Notes under the pieces: generated by a model
Database searches by the model: none
The model's input: only the letters and a program-made list of their open reading frames with translations
What the model was told of the DNA's origin: nothing
Assembly (NCBI GenBank): GCA_945873195.1
Contig: CAMCDA010000010.1
Location: 1-48,711 of the forward strand
DNA length: 48,711 nucleotides
Direction: 5' to 3'
From: Asaia bogorensis
GTDB taxonomy: Bacteria; Pseudomonadota; Alphaproteobacteria; Acetobacterales; Acetobacteraceae
In this document: in pieces, positions 41,561 to 48,711 of the stretch
Position numbering within the stretch: position 1 is the first letter of the stretch
How the letters are laid out: each line of letters begins with the position of its first letter
Translations under genes and position numbers: made by a program

Positions 41561-42628
41561 GTGGACCGGTCTGCGATAGCGGGTGATCCGCGGTTTTTTC
41601 AACGAACCGGGCCGCATACGCTCGCCGCGGTCGTCGATGCCGCGAAGGCCGAGGCCCCGCCGCGGCGGTTGATGCTGTCCGGTATAGCACCGCTGCAAAC
41701 CGCGACGCCGGATCAGGTCAGCTTCCTCGACAACCGGAAATACGCCACCGCGCTCGACCAGACCCAGGCGGGCGCGGTCATCGTGCATCCCGACATGGCC
41801 GCGCGCGTGCCTGAAACCGCCGTCGCGATCATCAGCCGAGAGCCATATCTCGCCTGGGCGCGCGCCGCGACGCTGTTCTTCCCCTTGCCGCCCGCCGTCC
41901 CTGGCGCCCATCCCAGCGCCGTCATCGCCCCCGATGCCCAGGTAGACCCAAGTGCAGAGGTCGGTCCGCTGGCCGTTATCGGCGCCGGCGCGGTGATCGG
42001 GCCTCGATGCCGGATCGGCCCTCTCGCCATGGTCGGGGATGGGGTCAAGCTGGGCCGGGATTGCCGGATTGGTGCCCATGTCACCATCAGCCACGCCATG
42101 CTGGGTGATCGGGTGTGCCTGTATCCCGGCGTGCGAATCGGCCAGGACGGATTCGGCTTCGCGATTAGCGCCGAGGGGTTTGTCTCGGTCCCGCAGATCG
42201 GCCGGGTCATCATTGAAGATGATGTCGAAATCGGCGCGAACACCACGGTCGATCGCGGATCGCTGCACGACACGGTGATCGGCGCCGGGTCTCGGGTCGA
42301 TAACCTGGCGCAGATCGGGCATAATGTCCGGCTAGGGCGCGCTTGCGTGATCGTGGCGCAGGTCGGCATTTCAGGCTCGACCATCCTTGAGGACCAAGTG
42401 ATGCTCGGCGGCCAATCTGGTGTTGTCGGGCATGCGCGAATCGGCCAAGGCGCCCGAATCGGCGCGCAGGCCGGCGTCATGGGCGACGTACCGGCCGGCG
42501 CGGAATGGGTCGGCAGCCCGGCACAGCCGGCGCGCGGCTTTTTTCGTGAGATTGCGACGTTGCGCCGGATGATTCGTGACTACACGAGCGGCGGCGCTCG
42601 CAAAGGCAGTGGGTCAGGCACGGGTTGA
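41561..42628 (+). CDS. lpxD: UDP-3-O-acylglucosamine N-acyltransferase
   Basis: LpxD adds the second hydroxyacyl chain, on nitrogen, in lipid A synthesis. The 355-residue protein has an N-terminal uridine-binding domain with VSFLDNRKYATAL, a left-handed hexapeptide-repeat helix from about residue 110 (IAPDAQVDPSAEVGPLAVIG), GQDGFGFA, and the catalytic histidine in LAQIGHNVRLG. A helical tail follows (FFREIATLRRMIRDY). Start GTG 41561, 12 bases behind skp. Its stop overlaps a TTG that could also start fabZ. Confidence 0.96.
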   Translation: MDRSAIAGDPRFFQRTGPHTLAAVVDAAKAEAPPRRLMLSGIAPLQTATPDQVSFLDNRKYATALDQTQAGAVIVHPDMAARVPETAVAIISREPYLAWARAATLFFPLPPAVPGAHPSAVIAPDAQVDPSAEVGPLAVIGAGAVIGPRCRIGPLAMVGDGVKLGRDCRIGAHVTISHAMLGDRVCLYPGVRIGQDGFGFAISAEGFVSVPQIGRVIIEDDVEIGANTTVDRGSLHDTVIGAGSRVDNLAQIGHNVRLGRACVIVAQVGISGSTILEDQVMLGGQSGVVGHARIGQGARIGAQAGVMGDVPAGAEWVGSPAQPARGFFREIATLRRMIRDYTSGGARKGSGSGTG

Positions 42629-42633
42629 ACGCG

Positions 42634-43119
42634 ATGGATCAGGAAGCAGCACAGACACAGCCAGCCGGTGAGGTCTTAGATATCCTGCAGATCATGCAGG
42701 CGATCCCGCATCGGTATCCGTTCCTGCTGATCGACCGGGTGGTCGAGGTGCATAAGAACGTGTCGGCGGTCGGCATCAAGAACGTCTCGGTGAACGAGTC
42801 CTTCTTCGCCGGTCACTTCCCAGGCCACCCCGTGATGCCGGGCGTGCTGATCATTGAAAGCATGGCGCAGACCGCGGCCGTGCTGGTGGTGGAAACCCTC
42901 GGGCCCGAGGCTCAGGGCAAGGTCGTCTATTTCATGTCGATTGAGGGCGCGAAATTCCGCCGGCCCGTGATGCCGGGCGACCAGATGCGGGTGCAGGTCA
43001 CCAAGGAACGCAATCGCGGCGCGGTGTGGAAATTCCACGGCGTGGCTCGGGTCGATGGCGTCACGGTTGCGGAGGCAACCTTTGCCGCGATGATCATGGA
43101 CCGCGCTGAACCAGTCTGA
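42634..43119 (+). CDS. fabZ: 3-hydroxyacyl-[acyl-carrier-protein] dehydratase
   Basis: FabZ removes water from 3-hydroxyacyl-ACP in fatty acid elongation, so it competes with LpxA/LpxD for the same acyl-ACP, which explains their linkage. The protein (161 residues) has AIPHRYPFLLIDRVVEV, GHFPGHPVMPGVLIIESMAQ with the catalytic His and Glu, and YFMSIEGAKFRRPVMPGD. ATG 42634 is used; TTG 42625, overlapping the lpxD stop, would add three residues. A 181-base gap follows before lpxA, unlike the tight packing elsewhere. Confidence 0.95.
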   Translation: MDQEAAQTQPAGEVLDILQIMQAIPHRYPFLLIDRVVEVHKNVSAVGIKNVSVNESFFAGHFPGHPVMPGVLIIESMAQTAAVLVVETLGPEAQGKVVYFMSIEGAKFRRPVMPGDQMRVQVTKERNRGAVWKFHGVARVDGVTVAEATFAAMIMDRAEPV

Positions 43120-43300
43120 CACCGTGACGATCAACCACGTCGGCTTCGCCGCCGTGATTTCGCCTGATTTATGGCAGATCAAAGTGTTACGGGGCGTAGG
43201 GGAAATATCGGGCAATAATGTTTGAGTTGGTCGAGCCTCCGCCGCCCCATACCCTGCCGATGCCACTCCTGGCGAAACACGTGGACGGAACCGCGCTTTC

Positions 43301-44125
43301 ATGGATGCCATGCCTGACCTGAGCGCGCCGCGTGCCGCCACCACAACGATCCACCCCACTGCCCTCGTCGATCCCGGCGCGCGGCTCGGGATGGGCGTCA
43401 CCATCGGCCCGTTCTGCACGGTCGGACCCGACGTCATGATCGAGGACGGCGCGACCCTTGTTTCGCACGTCGTCGCCGATGGCCATACGCGGATCGGTCC
43501 CGATGTGATGCTGTATCCGTTCTGCACGGTGGGCATGGCGCCGCAGGACCTGAAATATCGCGATGAGCCGACCCGGTGTGAGATCGGCGCGCGCACCCTG
43601 ATCCGGGAGCATTGCACGATCCATCGCGGCACCGCGACCGGCAAGGGCATCACCACCGTCGGCACTGATTGCATGCTGATGGCCGTGGCGCATGTGGCCC
43701 ATGACTGCACACTGGGCAACCACGTGATCGTCGCCAACAACGCGGTAATGGGCGGGCATGTCTCGATCGGCGACCACGCCGTCATCGGCGGCGCGGCCGC
43801 CATCCACCAGTTCGTGCGGATCGGTCGAGCGGCGATGATCGGCGGGGTGTCGGGCGTGGAGGCAGACGTTATTCCGTTTGGCAGCGTCATCGGCAACCGG
43901 GCTCGGCTCGCGGGATTGAACGTGGTCGGCCTGCGCCGGCGGGGTTTCGACAAGGCCCAGATCCTGCGGCTGCATGTAGCGTTTGGTTCCTTGTTCCGTG
44001 ATGAGGGCGTGTTTGCCCAGCGTGTGGAGCAGGCGCGGGCCCAATATGCCGGCGACGCGTTGATCGAGGAGGTGCTCGCCTTTATCGATATGCCAAGCCG
44101 CCGGGGCCTCATAAGGGCCGAGTAG
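43301..44125 (+). CDS. lpxA: UDP-N-acetylglucosamine acyltransferase
   Basis: LpxA adds the first hydroxyacyl chain to UDP-GlcNAc to begin lipid A synthesis. The 274-residue product has a hexapeptide-repeat helix (IHPTALVDPGARLGMGVTIG), the catalytic histidine in VAHVAHDCTLG, and the C-terminal ARLAGLNVVGLRRRGFDKAQ. A glycine in this last stretch aligns with the residue that makes the E. coli enzyme select a 14-carbon chain, so C14 is expected (inference). ATG 43301 is chosen; another ATG lies three codons in. lpxI and lpxB do not follow, though they often do. Confidence 0.95.
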   Translation: MDAMPDLSAPRAATTTIHPTALVDPGARLGMGVTIGPFCTVGPDVMIEDGATLVSHVVADGHTRIGPDVMLYPFCTVGMAPQDLKYRDEPTRCEIGARTLIREHCTIHRGTATGKGITTVGTDCMLMAVAHVAHDCTLGNHVIVANNAVMGGHVSIGDHAVIGGAAAIHQFVRIGRAAMIGGVSGVEADVIPFGSVIGNRARLAGLNVVGLRRRGFDKAQILRLHVAFGSLFRDEGVFAQRVEQARAQYAGDALIEEVLAFIDMPSRRGLIRAE

Positions 44126-44172
44126 GCGGACAGGCTCTTGCGGCCGAACGGCGACAGTGGTTAAGGACCCTC

Positions 44173-44754
44173 ATGCGGATCGATACACACTCTGCGCGTG
44201 GCTGTTTGCCGGTGTTGGCGGCTGTCTCGCTGGTTGCCCTCTCGGGATGCGGTGATAGCAGCCTCGCGCGGACCTTCGGTATGGTCCGCGACGCCCCCGA
44301 TGAATTCACCGTCACCACCCAGGCGCCTCTCTCCATGCCGCCGGACTTCAACCTGCGCCCCCCGCGGCCAGGCGTGGTGCGCCCGCAGCAGCGGCCGGAG
44401 CGTGAGCAGGCCGAGGAAGCGTTGGTGCCGCAGCTGGCCCTCACCGGGCCGTCCACCGGTGCGCCTAGCCGCGGCCAGTCGGCCCTGCTGGATGAGTCCG
44501 GGCCGGCCGTGTCCACCAGCGTGCGCCAGCAAGTCGATCAGGACGCCAAGCTGGAACAGGCCAGCGAGAGCTTCCTCGATCGGGTGCTGACGTGGCGGAA
44601 GACCGATACCCGCAATATCGAGGTTGATCCCGAGAAGGAAAACACCCGGCTGCGGCAGAACTCGGCGCTGGGACAAAGCACGGACACCGGCGTCACGCCG
44701 ACGATGGTGCCGAAGCGGCAGACCTGGTTCCAGAAGATGTTCGGCTGGATGTAA
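44173..44754 (+). CDS. bamF: DUF3035 lipoprotein, BamF-type
   Basis: The 193-residue protein has a lipoprotein signal (VLAAVSLVALSGCG, lipid expected on C26) and the DUF3035 core LARTFGMVRDAPDEFTVTTQ, then APLSMPPDFNLRPPRPG. In Caulobacter and relatives this family is a subunit (BamF) of the outer-membrane barrel assembly complex. The rest is charged and low in structure, ending in WFQKMFGWM. It lies 47 bases behind lpxA with the same direction and near bamA, which supports the role. Its stop is 12 bases from the convergent EamA gene. Confidence 0.8.
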   Translation: MRIDTHSARGCLPVLAAVSLVALSGCGDSSLARTFGMVRDAPDEFTVTTQAPLSMPPDFNLRPPRPGVVRPQQRPEREQAEEALVPQLALTGPSTGAPSRGQSALLDESGPAVSTSVRQQVDQDAKLEQASESFLDRVLTWRKTDTRNIEVDPEKENTRLRQNSALGQSTDTGVTPTMVPKRQTWFQKMFGWM

Positions 44755-44766
44755 CCGGCGGGTCGA

Positions 44767-45660
44767 TCAGCGCATCCGCTCCCGGTGCAGGTTGTATAGC
44801 CCGGCCCCGGCGATGATCACGGCACCGATCAGCGTGGTCCAGGAAGGGACCTCGTTGAACACCAGGTAGCCGGCGATCCCGCCCCATAGCAGCATCGTGT
44901 ATTCGTAAGGCGCCAGCGCGGAGACTGGCGCCAGCCCGTACGCCCGCGTGTATACGCAGTGCGCCAGGCCGCTGGAGATGCCCAGGAAGACCAGGCAGAC
45001 CCAGACGATCGCGCCCATGTCCCCGCCGGGCGGGAAGAACGGCAGGATCAGCAGGCCGGACAGAACGTGGGAAATCAGCAGCCAGAACGCCTGGCACTCG
45101 GGCGATTCGGTGGTGGAAAGCTGGCGCGTCATGATGCGGGTGACCGACATCGCCACAATCCCCACCAGCAGCAGGACCACTACCGGCTTCCACAAGTCGC
45201 CGCCGGGCTGGAGCATGACCAGCACGCCCAGGAACCCCAGCACGGTTGAAAGCGTGCGGCGCCATTGGATACGCTCCCCCAACATCGGGATCGCCAGGAC
45301 CGTCATGATCAGCGGCGCGGTGAAGCCGACCGCGTAGGTGTCGATCAGGTTCATCTGCTCCCACGCGATGTACCAGACGATCGACACGAACGACGAAATG
45401 GCGCTGCGGACCATCACCAATTGCCAGCGCACCGGGCGGAGCATCCGGGAAATCGACCCAGGCTGGCTGGCGGCGGCGACGGCGGCAACGGTCACTGCCC
45501 CGAAAATCCCTCGCCAGAACATCGCCAGAGCCACCCCTGCGCTCGGCAATACCCATTTTGCGGCGGTGTCGCCCAGGGTCCAGATCACATAGGCCAGGGC
45601 GGCAAAGGCTATGCCGCGGACGGTATCCGCGGGGGTATCTGTCAGAACCCGGCGTTGCAT
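44767..45660 (-). CDS. EamA/DMT family transporter
   Basis: A ten-helix drug/metabolite exporter of 297 residues made of two EamA repeats; first repeat begins IAFAALAYVIWTLGDTAAKW and includes YAVGFTAPLIMTVLAIPMLGE, second ends APYEYTMLLWGGIAGYLVFN and TLIGAVIIAGAGLYN. Loops and PMLGERI are typical. It probably exports a small metabolite, not identifiable. ATG 45660 (MQRRVLTDTP) has no good ribosome site; upstream in-frame starts would add up to 24 residues. It is divergent from the methyltransferase gene at 45788. Confidence 0.88.
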   Translation of the reverse strand: MQRRVLTDTPADTVRGIAFAALAYVIWTLGDTAAKWVLPSAGVALAMFWRGIFGAVTVAAVAAASQPGSISRMLRPVRWQLVMVRSAISSFVSIVWYIAWEQMNLIDTYAVGFTAPLIMTVLAIPMLGERIQWRRTLSTVLGFLGVLVMLQPGGDLWKPVVVLLLVGIVAMSVTRIMTRQLSTTESPECQAFWLLISHVLSGLLILPFFPPGGDMGAIVWVCLVFLGISSGLAHCVYTRAYGLAPVSALAPYEYTMLLWGGIAGYLVFNEVPSWTTLIGAVIIAGAGLYNLHRERMR

Positions 45661-45787
45661 GGTGGACACGATTGGCGCTTCCGGGTTCTTTGTTCTGGCC
45701 CATGGATATGGGGAGATCGCGCCGCCCGCCACCCTCTTGCCACCATTTCAGTTTCCCATCGGCGCGGATGATCCAGGACGGAGCGGG

Positions 45788-46501
45788 ATGGAAGCAGCCG
45801 AATACGCCCTGATGGACTCGGTGGAGGCGCGGATGTGGTGGTATCGCGCCCTGCATGTCCGGCTGGTGGACGCCCTGGCCCCGGTGCGCGGCAGGGTGCT
45901 GGATGCCGGCTGCGGGACGGGAGGTTTCCTGACGATCCTGGGCCAGCGGCGTCCGGACCTGGAGCGGGTTGGCCTGGAATGGGACGCGGCGGCCGCCGCG
46001 CGGGCCGCCACGAAAGCCCAGGCGCTGGTCGCCCGGGGCAGCGTCAACGCGATGCCCTTTGGCGGCGGCCTGTTCGATGCCGTCGTGCTGGCGGATGTGC
46101 TGTGTCATGGAGCGGTCGATCCTGACCTGGCCCTAGCCGAGGCGCGCCGGGTCCTGCGGCCGGGCGGGCGGGTAATCGTCAACATGCCTGCCTATGCTTG
46201 GCTGCTGTCGGCGCATGACACGCGGGTCCATAACACCCGCCGCATGACCTCTGCCCAGACTGCGGCCATGCTCCGTTCGGCCGGGTTTGCATCTGTTCAC
46301 GCCCGGTACTGGAACGGATTGCTGCTGCCCCTGATGATTGCCCAGCGAAAAATCCTGGCGCGGGGAGAGGCAGCCTCGGATGTTGCCCTGTTTCCGCCAT
46401 GGCTGGATGCAATGTTATTCGGCATCACACGCCTGGAACGATGCCTGCCCGTGCCGATGCCGGCCGGAGGATCGGTTCTGGCGATCGCGGAGAACCCATG
46501 A
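45788..46501 (+). CDS. class I SAM-dependent methyltransferase
   Basis: A 237-residue methyltransferase of the type 11 fold with RVLDAGCGTGGFLTILG as SAM loop, VGLEWDAAAAARAATKA as acidic loop, and FDAVVLADVLCHGAVDPDLA and EARRVLRPGGRVIVNMPAYA, features also found in quinone/lipid methyltransferases. The tail (LLPLMIAQRKIL) is hydrophobic and may touch the membrane. ATG 45788 is used. The following glycosyltransferase gene starts inside its stop (ATGA), so it likely acts on the same lipid-linked sugar or on a related product. Confidence 0.82.
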   Translation: MEAAEYALMDSVEARMWWYRALHVRLVDALAPVRGRVLDAGCGTGGFLTILGQRRPDLERVGLEWDAAAAARAATKAQALVARGSVNAMPFGGGLFDAVVLADVLCHGAVDPDLALAEARRVLRPGGRVIVNMPAYAWLLSAHDTRVHNTRRMTSAQTAAMLRSAGFASVHARYWNGLLLPLMIAQRKILARGEAASDVALFPPWLDAMLFGITRLERCLPVPMPAGGSVLAIAENP

Positions 46502-47508
46502 ACGACCAAACTACCCCGATCGGCACCTCCGCATCGATTCAGCGCTTCCCGCCGCCGGCCACGCCCATCGGGTTGTCGATCGTCGTGCCGGTCTATCGCG
46601 GTGCCGCCACGGTGGGAAAGCTGGTGGAGGCCCTCTCGGCCCTGCGCCCCGAGGGCGGCCTGGAAGTCATCCTGGTCAACGACGGCAGCCCGGACAACTC
46701 CGGCGACGTGTGTCAGGCCCTGGTCGGAACGGCGACCATCCCCCTGACCTATATCGAACACGCCCGGAACTACGGGGAACACAACGCCGTCATGACCGGG
46801 CTGCGGCATGTCCGTGGCGCCTATGTCATCACGATGGACGACGACCTGCAGAACCCGCCCGAGGAGGTGTTGAAGCTGTACGACCATGCCCGCCTCGGAA
46901 GGTGGGATGTGGTCTACACCCGCTATGCCGTGAAGCAGCATGAGGGATGGCGGAACCTGGGCTCCTACTTCGCCAACCGGGTAGCCGACACGCTGCTGGA
47001 CAAGCCCAAGGGGCTGTACCTGTCATCCTTCCGCTGCATGTCGGCCTTGGTGGTGGAGGCCGTGTGCCGCTACTCCGGCCCCTACCCATATGTGGATGGG
47101 CTGCTCATGCAGGTCACCCAGAGGATCGACAGCATCGAGGTCCAGCATCTGCCGCGCGCCGAGGGGCGGTCGAACTACAACCTCCGGCGGTTGGTCCGGC
47201 TGTGGCTTAACCTGGCGACCAGCTTTTCCCTGGCACCGCTGCGGCTGGCGATCATCGCCGGAGCCGTGATGGCGATGGCCGGGGCCGTGGGCGCGGTGCT
47301 GACAATCATCGAGGCAATCTTGTCCCGGGACACGCCCTCGGGCTGGGCGTCGTTGATGGTCGTCGTGCTGCTGGTCGGCGGCGTGCAGTCGATGATCCTG
47401 GGCATCCTGGGCGAGTATGTCGGCCGGACCTTCCTGTCGGCCAACGGCAAGCCGCAGGGGACGGTGCGCGGAGTCGCGCGGAACGAGATAATGCCGCGAG
47501 ACTCCTGA
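46498..47508 (+). CDS. GT2 family glycosyltransferase, polyprenyl-phosphate type
   Basis: This 336-residue enzyme resembles ArnC/GtrB/DPM1 proteins, which load a sugar on undecaprenyl phosphate at the cytoplasmic face. It has SIVVPVYRGAATVGKLVEAL, VNDGSPDNSG, the metal-binding DDDLQNPPEEV, RYSGPYPYVDGLLMQ, and SNYNLRRLVRLWLN, and ends with two membrane helices (LAIIAGAVMAMAGAVGAVLT and SLMVVVLLVGGVQSMILGIL), as in the GtrB branch. Start ATG 46498 overlaps the methyltransferase. The next gene codes for a small flippase-like protein. The sugar is not known. Confidence 0.88.
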   Translation: MNDQTTPIGTSASIQRFPPPATPIGLSIVVPVYRGAATVGKLVEALSALRPEGGLEVILVNDGSPDNSGDVCQALVGTATIPLTYIEHARNYGEHNAVMTGLRHVRGAYVITMDDDLQNPPEEVLKLYDHARLGRWDVVYTRYAVKQHEGWRNLGSYFANRVADTLLDKPKGLYLSSFRCMSALVVEAVCRYSGPYPYVDGLLMQVTQRIDSIEVQHLPRAEGRSNYNLRRLVRLWLNLATSFSLAPLRLAIIAGAVMAMAGAVGAVLTIIEAILSRDTPSGWASLMVVVLLVGGVQSMILGILGEYVGRTFLSANGKPQGTVRGVARNEIMPRDS

Positions 47509-47554
47509 TCCGGGCGGCTGTAAATGACGCAGGCTGCTAGGAAGGATCGCGTCC

Positions 47555-47887
47555 GTGACAATCCATTGGGCGGCCCTGCTGGGCGCCATCGCGATCAGCA
47601 TGGGCGCGCAAACGTTGCTGAAGGCCGGCGCCTCGGCCGAGAGCTTCCTGGGCCAGTTGTTCAGCCTGCCGACGATGATCGGGCTGGTGCTGTATGGCGG
47701 GTCGGCGCTGCTGTATATCATCGCGCTGCGGCGGATCCCGATGTCGGTGGCGCTGCCCTGCACCGCCATTTCCTACGTCGCCATCGCCATCGTCGGCTAC
47801 TACGCCTTCGGCGAGTCGCTCGGCATGATCAAGATCGGCGCCATCGGCCTGATCTGCGCCGGGGTGGCGCTATTGGCCTTCGCCTGA
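47555..47887 (+). CDS. ArnE/EmrE-like small membrane protein, putative lipid-sugar flippase subunit
   Basis: A 110-residue protein with four membrane segments in the small multidrug resistance/EamA fold: MGAQTLLKAGA in the first, LFSLPTMIGLVLYGGSALLY in the second, ALRRIPMSVALPCTAISYVA in the third and IGAIGLICAGVALLAF in the fourth. The lay-out (one half EamA) resembles ArnE, one half of the ArnE/ArnF flippase that turns undecaprenyl-phosphate-aminoarabinose over. The lack of a second half gene suggests a homodimer or a partner elsewhere. GTG 47555 is used. It is 46 bases behind the GT2 gene. Confidence 0.8.
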   Translation: MTIHWAALLGAIAISMGAQTLLKAGASAESFLGQLFSLPTMIGLVLYGGSALLYIIALRRIPMSVALPCTAISYVAIAIVGYYAFGESLGMIKIGAIGLICAGVALLAFA

Positions 47888-47891
47888 CGCC

Positions 47892-48560
47892 TCAGCGTGG
47901 CCCGGCCGTGAAGGCGCCATAGACCCGCCCGGTCGTGGCGAACGACCCATAGACCCCATCCGCCCGCGCGAACGACTGGTAGGCGGAGCGATCAGCCGGG
48001 GCAACGGTCAGGCTCGGCCCCTCCCACCGCGCAAGCACCAGACCGAGATAAGCCGTCGCCAGCCCGGGGGTACCCGAGTGATAGGCCCCGATCGCCTTGT
48101 GCCAATGGCCGTGGGCGGAAAACAGCGATGTCAGGAACCGCGCCGCATAGGCGGCATTCGTCTGAGGGTCGAACGCGACCTCCAGCGAGGCGAACGCCGC
48201 CGGGTGATACATCAGGTTGACCTGCATGCACCCGACATCGATCGACCGCACGCCCCGGGTCTGCAAGGCCCGCACCGCAGCCACCGCCTGTTCCCGCGTG
48301 GCGAAATACTGGCCGACACCCTCGGCATTGATCGTCCAGGGCCAGGGGCGGACACGGCCGGTGACGGAGTCGAGCCGCCCGCTCTCGGTCAGGGCGATCG
48401 CCGTCATCATTCGCGCCGGCAGGCCCGCGCCACGTTCGGCCGAGGCGATGGCTGACTCGCAGAACACAGACGGGGAATGGTCCGCGACCGGGCGCGCCTG
48501 GGCGGCGAAGGGCAGAAGCAACAGAAGGGCTATCAGGCTGCGCATGGCGTCGTTATGCAT
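47892..48560 (-). CDS. secreted lytic transglycosylase (SLT domain)
   Basis: The 222-residue protein starts with a signal peptide (MRSLIALLLLLPFAAQARP; cut after about residue 22 from the first ATG). The SLT domain reads ERGAGLPARMMTAIALTESG, with the catalytic glutamate in TESG, then SIDVGCMQVNLMYHP and ARFLTSLFSAHGHWHKAIGA. It cuts peptidoglycan glycan chains with formation of 1,6-anhydro-muramic acid. ATG 48560 is behind GGGAG with 12 bases spacing; ATG 48545 is an alternative. Its end is four bases from the convergent small membrane protein gene. The family member resembles single-domain SLTs often linked to trans-envelope machines, but no such genes are seen here. Confidence 0.88.
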   Translation of the reverse strand: MHNDAMRSLIALLLLLPFAAQARPVADHSPSVFCESAIASAERGAGLPARMMTAIALTESGRLDSVTGRVRPWPWTINAEGVGQYFATREQAVAAVRALQTRGVRSIDVGCMQVNLMYHPAAFASLEVAFDPQTNAAYAARFLTSLFSAHGHWHKAIGAYHSGTPGLATAYLGLVLARWEGPSLTVAPADRSAYQSFARADGVYGSFATTGRVYGAFTAGPR

Positions 48561-48664
48561 AAAATATCGTAACTCCCAAGCACCCCCTGGGTGAGTCCGA
48601 TTGGCAACAATGGGTTCCTGTTTTCGCGTCCGCGCTTGAAGCTGATTGCGTGCGGAGCGGGAAC

Positions 48665-48711
48665 ATGAGTCAACGTCGGGATGGAACTGCCTCCCGATGT
48701 GCGTGCGTTGA
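48665..48711 (+). CDS. possible gene start at the right edge (partial)
   Basis: An ATG at 48665 with GGAG seven bases ahead opens a frame reading MSQRRDGTASRCACV that is still open at the window end. Fifteen codons are too few to recognise a product. It would be divergent from the lytic transglycosylase gene. No family assigned. Confidence 0.25.
   Translation, partial: MSQRRDGTASRCACV

Overview
The window is GC-rich, densely coded bacterial chromosome. Several genes point to an alphaproteobacterium: a DUF4167 protein directly behind prfA-prmC, a BamF-type (DUF3035) lipoprotein next to bamA/lpx genes, and frequent GTG/TTG starts with AGGAG-type ribosome sites. The style fits Rhodospirillales/Acetobacteraceae best, but that family placement is inference and no rRNA or tRNA is present to settle it. 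No CRISPR array, IS element, phage gene or tRNA was recognised.

Layout. 1-5242: end of rpoH with a hairpin terminator, a small frame-disrupted gene, hisS, an intergenic palindromic repeat, prfA-prmC (release factor 1 and the enzyme that methylates it), a DUF4167 gene and a 426-base stretch without genes. 5243-9778: radA, then two unrelated methyltransferase genes (a sugar-O-methyltransferase-like one and an FkbM one) flanking an SbmA/BacA-type peptide transporter. 9824-15241: an orphan MlaF-type ATPase with a small secreted protein, facing an amino-acid-type ABC uptake locus. That locus carries one decayed unit (a binding-protein fragment plus a surviving permease) and one intact unit (methyltransferase, binding-protein/permease fusion, second permease). 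No matching ATPase gene lies in the window. 15253-17097: a large polytopic membrane protein.

17128-29684 is an accessory catabolic region: CaiB-type CoA transferase, LLM oxidoreductase, a thiolase-like protein with a DUF35 partner, a hydratase, two SDR dehydrogenases, an alpha/beta hydrolase, a sulfurtransferase, an epimerase-like VOC protein, a TfdA-like dioxygenase and an unusual metallo-beta-lactamase-fold protein. The rRNA methyltransferase gene rlmB, with a very long low-complexity front half, and a secreted phospholipase-D-type nuclease sit inside it. The substrate of this region cannot be read from sequence.

29692-44754 is conserved core. ispB points left. Then, all rightward, come rpsB-tsf, a terminator, and pyrH-frr-uppS-cdsA-dxr-rseP-bamA-skp-lpxD-fabZ-lpxA followed by a bamF-type lipoprotein. 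This joins translation, nucleotide and isoprenoid supply, phospholipid synthesis, outer-membrane protein assembly and the first steps of lipid A synthesis, mostly with overlapping or near-overlapping genes. 44767-48560 holds an EamA transporter, a three-gene cassette that looks like undecaprenyl-phosphate sugar loading and flipping (methyltransferase, GT2 glycosyltransferase, ArnE-like small membrane protein) and a secreted lytic transglycosylase. A possible gene start lies at the right edge.

The most unusual part is the ABC locus at 11226-15241: a fused binding-protein/permease coupled to a methyltransferase with an altered catalytic motif, beside a decayed sister copy.
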